A stretch of DNA of 20,304 nucleotides from positions 1-20,304 of the forward strand of contig JAEWTE010000002.1 of assembly GCA_023459655.1 (NCBI GenBank). The letters are read 5' to 3'. The translations under genes were made by a program, and so were the position numbers. The stretch comes from Candidatus Parcubacteria bacterium. Its GTDB lineage: Bacteria; Patescibacteriota; Patescibacteriia; Patescibacteriales; Patescibacteriaceae. Below are positions 1 to 8,594 of the stretch, piece after piece. The notes under the pieces were generated by a model, which saw nothing but the letters and a program-made list of their open reading frames with translations, did no database searches and was not told where the DNA came from. Each line of letters begins with the position of its first letter. Position 1 is the stretch's first letter.

Positions 1-125
1 GAAACACGCCGAGCATCGCGAGCTTTAACTCTAGCACTATTGAGTGCTACCACTGATAAGGTGGACAATAGAGCAATAATGGCAATAACCACTAATAACT
101 CAATCAAAGTAAAACCTTTTTTCAT
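1..125 (-). CDS. Type IV prepilin (N-terminal part, cut by window edge)
   Basis: The ATG lies at 123-125 and the frame runs open off the left edge, giving 41 complete codons. The protein opens with MKKG followed by FTLIELLVVIAIIALLS, a textbook class III (type IV pilin) signal: a short basic leader, Gly at -1, Phe at +1 and Glu at +5 of the mature protein, then a long hydrophobic helix. A prepilin peptidase would cut after the Gly and the helix would pack in the pilus core. The stretch after the helix (NSARVKARDARRV) closely matches the same region of the next pilin upstream, so the two are paralogues. It is the last pilus gene visible in the operon and has its own possible promoter, so it could be the major pilin. 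The globular domain is not visible. Confidence 0.9.
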   Translation of the reverse strand, partial: MKKGFTLIELLVVIAIIALLSTLSVVALNSARVKARDARRV

Positions 126-179
126 AAACTTTTCAAATTAATTAAATGACAAAATATAATTAATATTTCAATATATCTT

Positions 180-208
180 ATTATACAATAAAAATAAATT
201 ACTGTATA
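180..208 (-). promoter_or_regulatory. Possible internal promoter for the terminal pilin
   Basis: On the minus strand TATACA and TATAAT are separated by 17 bases. The site overlaps the 3' end of the 143-aa pilin gene and would start RNA about 48 bases before the ATG at 125. It could uncouple expression of the last pilin from the long operon. The -35 matches consensus at only four of six positions and the region is very AT-rich, so a chance match is possible. Confidence 0.4.
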
Positions 209-630
209 GACCCTGGCGTGGCTGTGGCCGGACCCGGTAGTAATGAACCAACTTTTTCTTCTAATAAATAGGTTAAAGTATAGCTAATTCCATTACTATC
301 GTAAATATAATCAGATCCACCCGGTAATGGATTAGTTGGAATTTTTTTCATAAATACCGTCGACTGACAAGTACTAACAAAACCAGTCTCACTACCATCT
401 AAACAATAGCCCATTATATTGGCCGAAGAAGTAACTGGATAAAGACCATCAGATCGATTGAGTGCATACATTTCTAAGGCAGTTTGAATTTGTTTGATAT
501 CGGCTACTCGCCGGGTGTCGCGTGATTTTTGTCTAGCACTATTCAAAGAAACCACCGACAGGGTCGACAATACTCCGATAATAGATATAACTACCAATAA
601 CTCAATTAAAGTAAACGCTGATTTAAACAT
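199..630 (-). CDS. Type IV prepilin-like protein with Ala at the cleavage site
   Basis: A 143-aa pilin. The leader is MFKSA, followed by FTLIELLVVISIIGVLS, so mature Phe1 and Glu5 are present but the residue before the cut is Ala instead of the usual Gly. The hydrophobic helix spans roughly residues 6-28, followed by NSARQKSRDTRRV, nearly identical to the neighbouring pilin. The C-terminal globular part carries two cysteines about 14 residues apart (YCLDG and STCQS) that could form a disulfide loop. The end is rich in Pro, Ala and Thr. It lies 25 bases downstream of pilC in the operon. It could be a minor or a second structural pilin. Family assignment is firm; role in the fibre is inferred. 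Confidence 0.9.
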   Translation of the reverse strand: MFKSAFTLIELLVVISIIGVLSTLSVVSLNSARQKSRDTRRVADIKQIQTALEMYALNRSDGLYPVTSSANIMGYCLDGSETGFVSTCQSTVFMKKIPTNPLPGGSDYIYDSNGISYTLTYLLEEKVGSLLPGPATATPGSIQ

Positions 631-655
631 ATAATAAATCTATCTTGCCACTAGA

Positions 656-1855
656 TTAAAAACTACCAACCATACTATACATTGGCATAATAACAGCTGC
701 CACCATCACACCAACACCAACACCAATTAAAATCATTACCAATGGCTCTAAAAGACTCATCATGTTGGCTAACATATTATCAATCTCTCGATTATAAAAC
801 TCTGATACCTTGTTAAAAACAACATCTAATTTACCAGTTTCTTCACCAACCTGCATCATATAAGAAACCATTTTAGGAATTAACGGACTATTTAAAAAAA
901 CAATCGAAATAGAATTACCATCTTCAACTTCTTTAATGGTTTGATTAACCAAGCTCTTATAAGTCATATTACTAACCACATCACCAGCGATTGATAAACT
1001 ATTCTCAATACTAACCCCACCTAATAATAATGTATTCATTGAACGACAAAAACGAACCAATAATATTTTTTGAAATAATTTACCAAATACTGGTAAACGC
1101 AGAGTCATAGCATCAAATATCCATCGACCAGTTCGGGAACTTAAAGCTATTTTAATGACAAATAATAAACCAACAAACAAAATAATCAATAACCACCAAT
1201 AACCAGTCATAAAATTAGAAATGGCAATTAAAATTCTAGTTGCCACTGGCAAAGCCGTGCCAGTTTCGGTCATTACATCCATTAATTTAGGTAAAACAAA
1301 AACCATCATCACAATACCGATAACCACCATACCAACCATAACAACAGCCGGATAAATCATCGATCCACGAATTTTAGCAATCATATCATAATCCTTGCCA
1401 ATTTCGTCTGCTAAATAATTTAAAACTTCATCTAATTTACCCGACCGTTCACCAGACTTAACCACACTAACGAAAAAATTAGAAAATATTTTAGGCCGTT
1501 TAGCTAAACAATCAGACAAAGGAGCACCACCTTCAACCTCATCACCAATTTCGCCAATTACCTTTTTAAATTTTTGATTTTCCGTCTGATTAACTAAAAT
1601 ACGCAAAGCTTGAACCATCGCCACACCAGCCCCAATCATAATCGAAAATTGCCGAGCAAAAATAACCACATCCTTCATGGATATACGATTAATAAACGGC
1701 AAATTAATACTTTTTTTGATATTGGCTACCTCTAAATTAACCAAGGTTAAATTATTTTCCTTCAATAAACTAGCCGCATCACGACTATCATCTGCTTCAA
1801 CTAAGCCTGTTTTTTTTGTACCCTGATCATCTAGGGCCTCGTAACGATAAATCAT
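656..1855 (-). CDS. pilC: Type IV pilus inner-membrane platform protein PilC
   Basis: This 399-aa protein has the length and layout of the PilC/GspF family. It starts with the N-terminal motif YRYEALDDQGTKKTG, then two copies of the T2SF domain (about residues 67-190 and 270-391). These are separated by membrane helices near 168-192 and 218-238, with a last hydrophobic helix near 372-395. PilC sits in the cytoplasmic membrane, connects the assembly ATPase to the growing pilus and helps load pilin subunits. The start ATG lies 3 bases after the pilB stop, so the two genes are probably translationally linked. No Shine-Dalgarno sequence is visible, as for the other pilus genes here. Confidence 0.95.
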   Translation of the reverse strand: MIYRYEALDDQGTKKTGLVEADDSRDAASLLKENNLTLVNLEVANIKKSINLPFINRISMKDVVIFARQFSIMIGAGVAMVQALRILVNQTENQKFKKVIGEIGDEVEGGAPLSDCLAKRPKIFSNFFVSVVKSGERSGKLDEVLNYLADEIGKDYDMIAKIRGSMIYPAVVMVGMVVIGIVMMVFVLPKLMDVMTETGTALPVATRILIAISNFMTGYWWLLIILFVGLLFVIKIALSSRTGRWIFDAMTLRLPVFGKLFQKILLVRFCRSMNTLLLGGVSIENSLSIAGDVVSNMTYKSLVNQTIKEVEDGNSISIVFLNSPLIPKMVSYMMQVGEETGKLDVVFNKVSEFYNREIDNMLANMMSLLEPLVMILIGVGVGVMVAAVIMPMYSMVGSF

Positions 1856-1858
1856 AAA

Positions 1859-3610
1859 TTAATCTGATTGAATAACCCGCAGCACCTCTTCAATAGTAGT
1901 TAATCCTTGTAAAGCTTTAATAAAACCATCCTGCTCCATGGTAATAAATAGCTGAGTTGCCTTAATTGTTTCTTCACTAAAATCATCATGTTTTAAAATC
2001 ATATCTCTGACTTTGTCATTTACTTCCAAAATTTCAGCAATAACTGAACGAGATCGATAGCCAGTTTGGCCGCAATAAGCACAACCGCTACCTTTGCTAA
2101 AAGTAATTTTTTCAGGATTATAACTAGGCAACTGCTCTTGAATAATGGCTGTTGGAACTTTAGCTAAAGATTGACGAATATGTTCTAAAATATCATCACT
2201 AACTTTTTCCTCAGCCAAACAATGAGGACAATTAAGCCTAATTAAACGCTGAGCAACCACTAAAACTAAACTAGAATTTAATAAAAATGGCTCAACTTTC
2301 ATATCAATAAATCTCGGAATTGCTCCAATAGCATCATTAGTATGCAAAGTGGATAAAACCAAGTGACCAGTCAATGAAGCATGAACGGCCAATTCGGCAG
2401 TTTCGTTATCACGAATTTCACCAACCATCATAATATCCGGGTCTTGACGCAAAAGTGAACGCAAACCAGTCGCAAAAGTAAAATTAACTTCTGGACGAAC
2501 CTGCGACTGATTAATCCCCTTTAAAAAATACTCAACTGGATCTTCTAGTGTTGATATATTGACATTATCTCGATTCAAAATATTTAATAGTGAATAAAGA
2601 GTGGTTGTTTTACCAGACCCAGTTGGACCAGTTATTAAAATTAAGCCACTAGTCCGCTCAATAGTTTTTCTTAAAATCTGATAATGATTACTAGCAAACC
2701 CCAGCGACTCAATCGTTGGAGCACCACGACTAACATCCAAAATTCTCATAACCACTTTCTCTTGACCCATCAACGGCATAACTGACACACGAAAATCAAT
2801 ATCTCGTCCATCAATATTTAAACCAATGCGACCATCTTGTGGGATACGGGTTTCGTCTAATTTCAATTTAGACATAACCTTAACACGAGAAACCAAAGAA
2901 TCATGGATATTTCGAGGCAATACCAATGATGTTTTTAAAATTCCATCAACCCGATAGCGAATCCGACTTTCTTTCGGTAAAGGTTCAATATGAATATCAC
3001 TAGCTCCCAATTCAACACCATGTCGAATAGCCGCTGAAATTATTTTAGAAATTGGTGCACTTTTAGTTATTTCCTCAAACCGCAAATCTTCATCTTCAAT
3101 TGATTTTTTTATTTCTTCCTCTTCCTCTTTGGCTTTCAACTCTAAAGCACTAGAAATTTCCTTATTAACTGTTTGATATTTTTTAAAAGCAATATCAAAA
3201 CTCAATGGCGAAACTAAAAAATAACGGGCCTTGAGGTTATTCTTTTTAGCTAAAAAATTAACCGCCTCAATCGCCTTAAAATTTTCTGGTTCTAATAAAC
3301 CAATTTGAATTTCATCTACTCCTCGCTGAAAACAAACCACCTGATAATTATTAGCCACCTCGGGTGGTAAAATATTTAAAGCCGCCTCATCAATTGTCAT
3401 TTCAGCCAAATTAACATAAGACAAGCCTGCTAAACTGGCTCGAATTTCGGTTAATCTTTCGGTGTCAACAATCCCACGATCAACCAATATTTTATTCAAG
3501 TCGGCCCCTTGAACCGCCAAATCATTATTAACATCAGCTAATTGCTGATCATTAATCAATTCAGCAGAAATCAAAAAATCTAATAATCGACTACTAAAGC
3601 TCTTATTCAT
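1859..3610 (-). CDS. pilB: Type IV pilus assembly ATPase PilB
   Basis: A 583-aa GspE/PilB-type secretion ATPase. The N-terminal ~150 residues resemble the GspE N-terminal (MshEN-like) domain. A charged linker with a run of Glu (EEEEE) follows, then the ATPase core. Visible motifs are Walker A GPTGSGKTT (about 327-335), the Asp box with Walker B around DPDIMMVGEIRD (about 387-398), and the His box around LVLSTLHTND. A four-cysteine zinc site, CPHC (near 459) and CAYCG (near 507), is typical of the extension ATPase and absent from the retraction ATPase PilT. The enzyme hydrolyses ATP in the cytoplasm to drive pilus extension. It lies between the small membrane protein and pilC in the operon. 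Confidence 0.96.
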   Translation of the reverse strand: MNKSFSSRLLDFLISAELINDQQLADVNNDLAVQGADLNKILVDRGIVDTERLTEIRASLAGLSYVNLAEMTIDEAALNILPPEVANNYQVVCFQRGVDEIQIGLLEPENFKAIEAVNFLAKKNNLKARYFLVSPLSFDIAFKKYQTVNKEISSALELKAKEEEEEIKKSIEDEDLRFEEITKSAPISKIISAAIRHGVELGASDIHIEPLPKESRIRYRVDGILKTSLVLPRNIHDSLVSRVKVMSKLKLDETRIPQDGRIGLNIDGRDIDFRVSVMPLMGQEKVVMRILDVSRGAPTIESLGFASNHYQILRKTIERTSGLILITGPTGSGKTTTLYSLLNILNRDNVNISTLEDPVEYFLKGINQSQVRPEVNFTFATGLRSLLRQDPDIMMVGEIRDNETAELAVHASLTGHLVLSTLHTNDAIGAIPRFIDMKVEPFLLNSSLVLVVAQRLIRLNCPHCLAEEKVSDDILEHIRQSLAKVPTAIIQEQLPSYNPEKITFSKGSGCAYCGQTGYRSRSVIAEILEVNDKVRDMILKHDDFSEETIKATQLFITMEQDGFIKALQGLTTIEEVLRVIQSD

Positions 3611-3615
3611 AAAAA

Positions 3616-4029
3616 TTAATAATTAAATGGTCTAGGATTACCAATAACTAGGCCACTCAATTCATCAGACGAATCAACGTCATTAGGATTAATTTCTTCG
3701 GGAGTATAATTCGTTTTTAATTGTTGAAATTTAGGATTACTTAATAAACTTAATGATAAGAATTCTTCAACCGTTTGTTCAGTCAAACTTTTTTTCAAAA
3801 GTTGACGCTGTCCCGAAGTTAAGGTTTTGCTATCAGCCGTCGGACTAGCGAAAACTTTAAAAATTGATTCATCAATATCGGTTAACGGTCTTTGATTTTC
3901 AGTAAATTGACCATACCAGCGCACCACTAAAAATAACCCGACACAATTAATAATAATACCAAAAATTAACCAAGCCACAGTTGAACCTGATTGACGATGT
4001 TTTCGTTTAGATCGAATTATGTCAGCCAT
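3616..4029 (-). CDS. Small membrane protein of the pilus operon, unrecognised
   Basis: This 137-aa protein has a basic N-terminus (IIRSKRKHRQ), one membrane helix at about residues 19-41 (AWLIFGIIINCVGLFLVV) and a polar tail of about 95 residues rich in Ser, Thr and Asn. That gives an N-in, tail-out topology by the positive-inside rule. It lies 3 bases after the pilO-like gene and 5 bases before pilB. This is where pilP (and pilQ) would follow pilMNO in diderm bacteria, but it lacks a lipoprotein lipobox and I cannot align it to PilP. It may be a lineage-specific subunit of the pilus alignment complex. The function is inferred from position only. Confidence 0.75.
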   Translation of the reverse strand: MADIIRSKRKHRQSGSTVAWLIFGIIINCVGLFLVVRWYGQFTENQRPLTDIDESIFKVFASPTADSKTLTSGQRQLLKKSLTEQTVEEFLSLSLLSNPKFQQLKTNYTPEEINPNDVDSSDELSGLVIGNPRPFNY

Positions 4030-4032
4030 AAC

Positions 4033-4692
4033 TTAATTGGCTAAATAATAAATCTTAATATCCATAATAATCTGATTTTTACTAGGCAAATAACTTAATT
4101 TCTCAATATCCATCAAATGTAAATTATTTTCAATTGTCTTTAAAAGTCCTTTAAAACTATTATAATCCTGACCTTTTAATTCTAACTTGATAACCGCTGA
4201 CCTCAATTGACCAGCTGAGTCAGCTTTAATTGTCTCAGCCATACTATCATCAACCGAACTAACAATATCTGATGACTTAATTAACAAACTATTGATTAAA
4301 CAGATTGCTTCAATTTCAGCTAATAAATTCTCCTTATCTAAACTGGTCGGCAGAATATCCATGACCTTATCACGAGTTTTTTGATTAATATTCTTATAAA
4401 AATCATTGAGTTTAATGAGGTTAGCCTGATATTTTTGTTTTTCATTTAATTCCACTTGCGCCAATTTATTATTATTATTAGACTCAGCCAAGACAAGTCG
4501 ATACTGTGGCAAAAAGAAAAACAAAAAACTACCAACCATCAATAACAAACAAATAAGGGCGATAAAAATTCTATAATTATTAATAATAAATTCTAGCTTA
4601 CGGTTATTTTGCTTATTTGAATTTTCACCACTAACTTTCGACCGATTAGCCGAATTAGTTAAACTGATTTTTTTGCTTAATATTTTACCCAT
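4033..4692 (-). CDS. pilO: PilO-like type IV pilus alignment protein
   Basis: A 219-aa bitopic membrane protein. It has a polar, basic cytoplasmic start of about 40 residues, a strong helix at about 41-61 (RIFIALICLLLMVGSFLFFF), a charged coiled-coil-like stretch (about 66-115) and a C-terminal alpha/beta domain. This is the PilO architecture, and the final segment (MDIEKLSYLPSKNQ, then a beta-strand-like end) fits the family fold. PilO pairs with PilN to link the cytoplasmic PilM ring to the rest of the machine. Sequence identity in this family is low, so the name rests on architecture plus its place in the pilMNO order. It starts 2 bases after the pilN-like stop. Confidence 0.75.
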   Translation of the reverse strand: MGKILSKKISLTNSANRSKVSGENSNKQNNRKLEFIINNYRIFIALICLLLMVGSFLFFFLPQYRLVLAESNNNNKLAQVELNEKQKYQANLIKLNDFYKNINQKTRDKVMDILPTSLDKENLLAEIEAICLINSLLIKSSDIVSSVDDSMAETIKADSAGQLRSAVIKLELKGQDYNSFKGLLKTIENNLHLMDIEKLSYLPSKNQIIMDIKIYYLAN

Positions 4693-4694
4693 AT

Positions 4695-6077
4695 TTAACG
4701 AGAAAATAATTCTGGCTTGATTTTTAGCCTAATAGAAAAATTTAATTGAGTCACTGGAACAATATTTTCAACAATAACTTCTTGATTATCTAATTGCTCT
4801 TCATCAGAAGATTCAATAATTACTGGTTCATTTTTAACCATTTCTCCACCCTCACTACTAACCTCTAAAACATCTGGCGATTGACGAAAAACTTTAAGTT
4901 GTTTAGCCATACTGTCAAAATTATCCGTTCTGGCTTTTAAAATATAATCTCCATTGGTATCACCAATAAAGTCCTGATAAAAAACATTAGGCAAGGTATT
5001 TTTTTCTAAAAAACTAAAAAAATTATTCCAATAAATATGTTTATTTAATAATTCACTAACCATAATTAATCTCAATCGAAAATCTAAAACACCACTAACT
5101 TCATTTTCAGTTAAATTAACTAAACGATTAATTCTGGCCAAACGCTGAACAATATCACCAGCTTGCTTAGTTTGATTTCGACGCCATAAATAAAATAAAG
5201 ACCCGCACAAAGATAGAAAAAACAAAGTAACCACTAACCATTGAATCAAATCTAGCCAAAATTTATTCCAATTAAAATATAAAGTGGTCTGATTATTAAC
5301 CAAATTAGTTTCAGTGATGGCTGGCCGACTCCAAGATTTTTGTTCAAGATTTTGACGAAGATCTTTAAACCTTTGTTGTTGGTTATCTGATAAATTATCC
5401 GCTTTAGCTTTTTCACTATCAACTATCTCCGAAGCTTTGACCTCTTTTTTATTATTTTCTAAAACCTTAGGCTCTGGCTCTACTTGGCTTTTTGATAATT
5501 CAACGGCTGACGACTTAGTATTATTATGAGACGTCTCTGAAGATGATTGATGAACTGATCGCTCAACTACCGCTCGACGCCGAGATTCTTTAGCTTGAAA
5601 ACTAGTCTTATCAACTTGATGACTATTAACCGATGAAGCAGAAGATTGCTTAATCTGTCGATTACGCAATTGATTGGCTCGTTTTGATTTTCTAAATAAC
5701 AACCTATTAACTAACCCTTGCCAAAAAACACCTGGTTCAGGTCGACTATGTTGAGAAACAGCCGTTGTTACCGCCTGATCTAAATTAACTGCAGCTGGCT
5801 TAATTGGTTTGACTGGCTTAGGTGGCTTAGGTGGCTTGGATAATTTAGATAATTTAAATTTAGATGATTTAACTGGTTTGATTAAAGATGACTCTGGTTG
5901 AAAACCAACATCAGCTTTGGCCTTATTTTTTTTATCAGCCCAAACTGATGGCCACCTTAAAAAATTATTAACCTGTTTAACTGCCTCATAACCCTCAGTT
6001 GACGACCAATTAATCGCCTCCTTATTATCCCATTGCTCTTGATTGACTGAGCTTTTTTTTGATTTATTGTTGAGCAT
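4695..6077 (-). CDS. pilN: PilN-like pilus protein with a long disordered cytoplasmic extension
   Basis: This 460-aa protein is more than twice the usual PilN length of about 200. The C-terminal part (from about 270) has a membrane helix at about 276-298 (WLVVTLFFLSLCGSLFYLW), then a heptad-like stretch and a PilN-type domain with LLNKHIYWNNFFSFLEKN. It ends in a beta strand (LNFSIRLKIKP). The first ~270 residues are hydrophilic and low in complexity: a Pro/Lys stretch (KPPKPPKPVKPIKP) at about 78-91 and many Ser, Gln and charged residues. The short INLLP motif that canonical PilN uses to bind PilM is not seen. I chose the ATG at 6075-6077, five bases after the pilM stop. A TTG three codons earlier would overlap pilM. 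The name rests on architecture and gene order. Confidence 0.7.
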   Translation of the reverse strand: MLNNKSKKSSVNQEQWDNKEAINWSSTEGYEAVKQVNNFLRWPSVWADKKNKAKADVGFQPESSLIKPVKSSKFKLSKLSKPPKPPKPVKPIKPAAVNLDQAVTTAVSQHSRPEPGVFWQGLVNRLLFRKSKRANQLRNRQIKQSSASSVNSHQVDKTSFQAKESRRRAVVERSVHQSSSETSHNNTKSSAVELSKSQVEPEPKVLENNKKEVKASEIVDSEKAKADNLSDNQQQRFKDLRQNLEQKSWSRPAITETNLVNNQTTLYFNWNKFWLDLIQWLVVTLFFLSLCGSLFYLWRRNQTKQAGDIVQRLARINRLVNLTENEVSGVLDFRLRLIMVSELLNKHIYWNNFFSFLEKNTLPNVFYQDFIGDTNGDYILKARTDNFDSMAKQLKVFRQSPDVLEVSSEGGEMVKNEPVIIESSDEEQLDNQEVIVENIVPVTQLNFSIRLKIKPELFSR

Positions 6078-6082
6078 TATTA

Positions 6083-7162
6083 TCAATTAATACCACGCAT
6101 CGCTAAACCAACTGACACTGACAAACGCGGACCAATTTCATCAAGTAATGGTTTAATATTTAATGGATAAGAAATCAATGACCAAGGACTACCAATAATC
6201 ACATTATGATCCAATTCTTTAGATAAATATTCAGAAAAATTATATAACATAGCTGATCCACCGGTCATAATAATTTTTTCAATTGTTTTGCCATTATTAT
6301 TTTGAAATAAATTTAATGAATATTTTATTTCATTAGCAACCGAGCCAACCAATTGTTTTAATGATTCAGGCAATTCAGCTGAACGAGCACCAGCTACGCC
6401 TAAATCATATTTAAATTGTTCAGCTTGTTGCATATCAATATTCAAACTTTTACTAATTGCCTCAGTAACGGTAAAACCTCCTAAATCAAGACTCCGATTA
6501 AATACCGGCACACCCTGATCAATAATTACCAAATCACTAGTAGTTGAACCAACCTCAACTAACATAATTGTTCCTTTGTCGTTGCCAACTAACGCTCTAA
6601 TCAAAGCAATTATTTCACCTTCTAAAAAAACTAAATTTAATTCCGCCTTCTTAAAGATCTCAATATATTTATTAACTAAAGCCTTAGGTGCTCCCGTCAA
6701 CAAAATCTTAGTAACAGTTTTGGCCCCACTTTTAATATCAGCCGATGAACCATTACCATCAACTCGCTGACCAACTGGTAAAGCAATCTTCTTCCAATCT
6801 AAAATCATTTCTTCAGGCGGTAATGGCATCACTTTTCTGGCTTCAGCATCAATTGCAGCCGATAAATTAGCCTCGGAAATATCCACTAAAGTAATAATCG
6901 AAGAAAAAACTGAAAAATTAGGCAGTCCAGCCACTACTCGTCGACTGGTCATACCTGATTCTTGCCATATTTTATTAATTGTTTTAGCCGTATTTTCAAT
7001 TGGTGCATTCAACGGATTAGAGCCACCCAGCGTTTCACTAAAACCATAAGTTGACAAAACAACTCGCTTATTATCGCGCTTTAACTCAATTATCTTAATA
7101 CCTGAACTGCCAATATCCACCCCTAAACAACTATTATTTAAATCTGAACTGAATAAGCCCAT
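6083..7162 (-). CDS. pilM: Type IV pilus protein PilM (actin-like ATPase fold)
   Basis: A 359-aa PilM. It opens MGLFSSD and has the actin/FtsA phosphate-1 motif GVDIGSSGIKIIEL near residues 12-25. A second glycine-rich nucleotide motif, VEVGSTTSDLVII, lies in the middle, and an adenosine-type motif (IIMTGGSA) near the C-terminus. PilM is a cytoplasmic protein that binds ATP and PilN and organises the inner-membrane platform. The ATG at 7160-7162 gives the family's usual MGLF start. A TTG three codons upstream exists but has no Shine-Dalgarno support. It is the first gene of the operon and its TGA stop shows that TGA terminates in this organism. Confidence 0.93.
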   Translation of the reverse strand: MGLFSSDLNNSCLGVDIGSSGIKIIELKRDNKRVVLSTYGFSETLGGSNPLNAPIENTAKTINKIWQESGMTSRRVVAGLPNFSVFSSIITLVDISEANLSAAIDAEARKVMPLPPEEMILDWKKIALPVGQRVDGNGSSADIKSGAKTVTKILLTGAPKALVNKYIEIFKKAELNLVFLEGEIIALIRALVGNDKGTIMLVEVGSTTSDLVIIDQGVPVFNRSLDLGGFTVTEAISKSLNIDMQQAEQFKYDLGVAGARSAELPESLKQLVGSVANEIKYSLNLFQNNNGKTIEKIIMTGGSAMLYNFSEYLSKELDHNVIIGSPWSLISYPLNIKPLLDEIGPRLSVSVGLAMRGIN

Positions 7163-7234
7163 AGCTAACAAAAATTAAAAATAAAACTTTGACGACAACC
7201 AGCCAATCTTATATAATAATAACAGATTATTAGC

Positions 7235-7264
7235 ATTATAGCATAATCGACCAATCGGCTACAA
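7235..7264 (-). promoter_or_regulatory. Extended -10 promoter of the pilus operon
   Basis: On the minus strand TTGTAG (-35) and TATAAT (-10) are 18 bases apart, and the -10 is preceded by TG as TGCTATAAT, an extended -10. It would start RNA about 65 bases before the pilM ATG. It is the only strong promoter seen upstream of pilM and probably drives the whole eight-gene operon. On the plus strand a TACAAT (7260-7265) overlaps this -35 and could be the -10 for the divergent gene at 7302. That one has no good -35. Confidence 0.6.
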
Positions 7265-7301
7265 TAGCTTGAATTGATAAAATAAATTTATCTTATACCT
7301 T

Positions 7302-8570
7302 ATGAATTTTTTCTCACGCTACAAAAGATTACTACTAATTATCTTATTTGTCGCCTTTGTTATTGGGGCGGCTTATTTATTATACTGGGTTTTTTTTCAT
7401 GGTGACAATCTTGGCCTACCCGGTGAAAACCCCATTGACTCAGCTCCAATAACCAGCCGTTTACCAGAAGCTGGAACCGGATCAATTATTAATCCAATCG
7501 GCACTGGTCAAGATGGTTTGCCAGATAACGATAATCTTAACGATAATCAATCTTATATTGAAAACCAAAGTCCAAACATTAATGATCGAGCCATCGGTGG
7601 TATTACTAAAATAAACACATTAGTCAGCGGCCCAACTGTAAGTCCAACTATTAATAATCGAACTGGGGCTATTCAATATTATGATCCATTTGACAATAAG
7701 TTTTATAAAGTTGATCAAGATGGTCGAACAAGTGCCTTAAGTAATAAATCTTTCTATAATGTTAGCCAAGTCACTTGGTCCAAAGACAGCGACAAAGCTG
7801 TTTTAGCATACCCCGACGGCAGTAAAGTAGTTTATGATTTTGCTAACAAACAACAAGTAACCCTACCTAAACATTGGGATGATTTTGATTTTTCAACCAA
7901 TAGCGATAAATTAGTAATGAAAAGTTTGGGCATGGATCCTGACAGTCGTTATCTAGCCGTCGCTAATAGCGATGGTAGTGGTGGAAAAGTTGTTGAATTT
8001 ATTGGACAAAACGATAAAAAAGTTTATCCAACTTGGTCCCCTAATAATCAAGTAGTCGCTCTCTACGCTGAAGGACTTGATTTCGATCGTCAAACTGTTT
8101 ATTTTTTAGGATTAAATGGTGAAAATTTCAAATCAATGGTTGTGCCTGGCCGTGGCTTTGAACATCAATGGTCACCAAGTGGTGATCGCCTACTCTATAG
8201 TGTCTATTACAGCGATAATCAAATGAAACCAATGTTATGGATAGCTGATGCAGCTGGTAGTCAAATCGGTGAAAATCGACAAATGCTCAATGTTCAAACC
8301 TGGGTTGACAAATGCACCTTTGCTAATAACAATGAAATATACTGCGCTGTACCAACCAATCTAGACTATGGTGCTGGTTTTTTGCCTGCTCTAGCTAATC
8401 AAACTCCAGATCAATTATACAAAATCAATCCTTCAACCGGTGCTAAACAATTAATTGCCATACCTGACAATAATATGACCATTGGCAGTATTATGGTTAA
8501 CCCTGACGGATCTAGTCTTTTCTTAACTGATAAAAATACCGGCTCAATCAATAAAATTAATTTACGCTAA
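7302..8570 (+). CDS. Membrane-anchored beta-propeller protein (WD40/TolB-like)
   Basis: A 422-aa protein with a basic N-terminus and one membrane helix at about residues 9-33, then a Gly/Asn/Asp-rich linker to about residue 100. After that come repeated segments of the WD40-like/PD40 beta-propeller kind: VTWSKDSDKAVLAYPDG, PTWSPNNQVVALYAEG and HQWSPSGDRLLYSVYY. These repeats are typical of TolB-like blades. The propeller should lie outside the cytoplasmic membrane. No enzyme motif is visible, so a binding or scaffold role is likely but unproven. It is the first gene of a plus-strand run with the DsbA-like gene (24-base gap) and radA, and is divergent from pilM. No Shine-Dalgarno is seen. Confidence 0.8.
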   Translation: MNFFSRYKRLLLIILFVAFVIGAAYLLYWVFFHGDNLGLPGENPIDSAPITSRLPEAGTGSIINPIGTGQDGLPDNDNLNDNQSYIENQSPNINDRAIGGITKINTLVSGPTVSPTINNRTGAIQYYDPFDNKFYKVDQDGRTSALSNKSFYNVSQVTWSKDSDKAVLAYPDGSKVVYDFANKQQVTLPKHWDDFDFSTNSDKLVMKSLGMDPDSRYLAVANSDGSGGKVVEFIGQNDKKVYPTWSPNNQVVALYAEGLDFDRQTVYFLGLNGENFKSMVVPGRGFEHQWSPSGDRLLYSVYYSDNQMKPMLWIADAAGSQIGENRQMLNVQTWVDKCTFANNNEIYCAVPTNLDYGAGFLPALANQTPDQLYKINPSTGAKQLIAIPDNNMTIGSIMVNPDGSSLFLTDKNTGSINKINLR

Positions 8571-8594
8571 CTATAAAATTTATTTAAAAAAGAT

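Noticed and set aside
6083..7162. Genetic code 25 (TGA as glycine), as in Gracilibacteria
   Set aside because: pilM ends at a TGA where the protein is complete and the next gene begins at once, so TGA is a stop here.
7269..7299. Promoter TTGAAT with TATCTT or TTATAC before the 7302 gene
   Set aside because: Spacing between the boxes is wrong (14 bases, or no usable match at 17), and the stretch is simply AT-rich.
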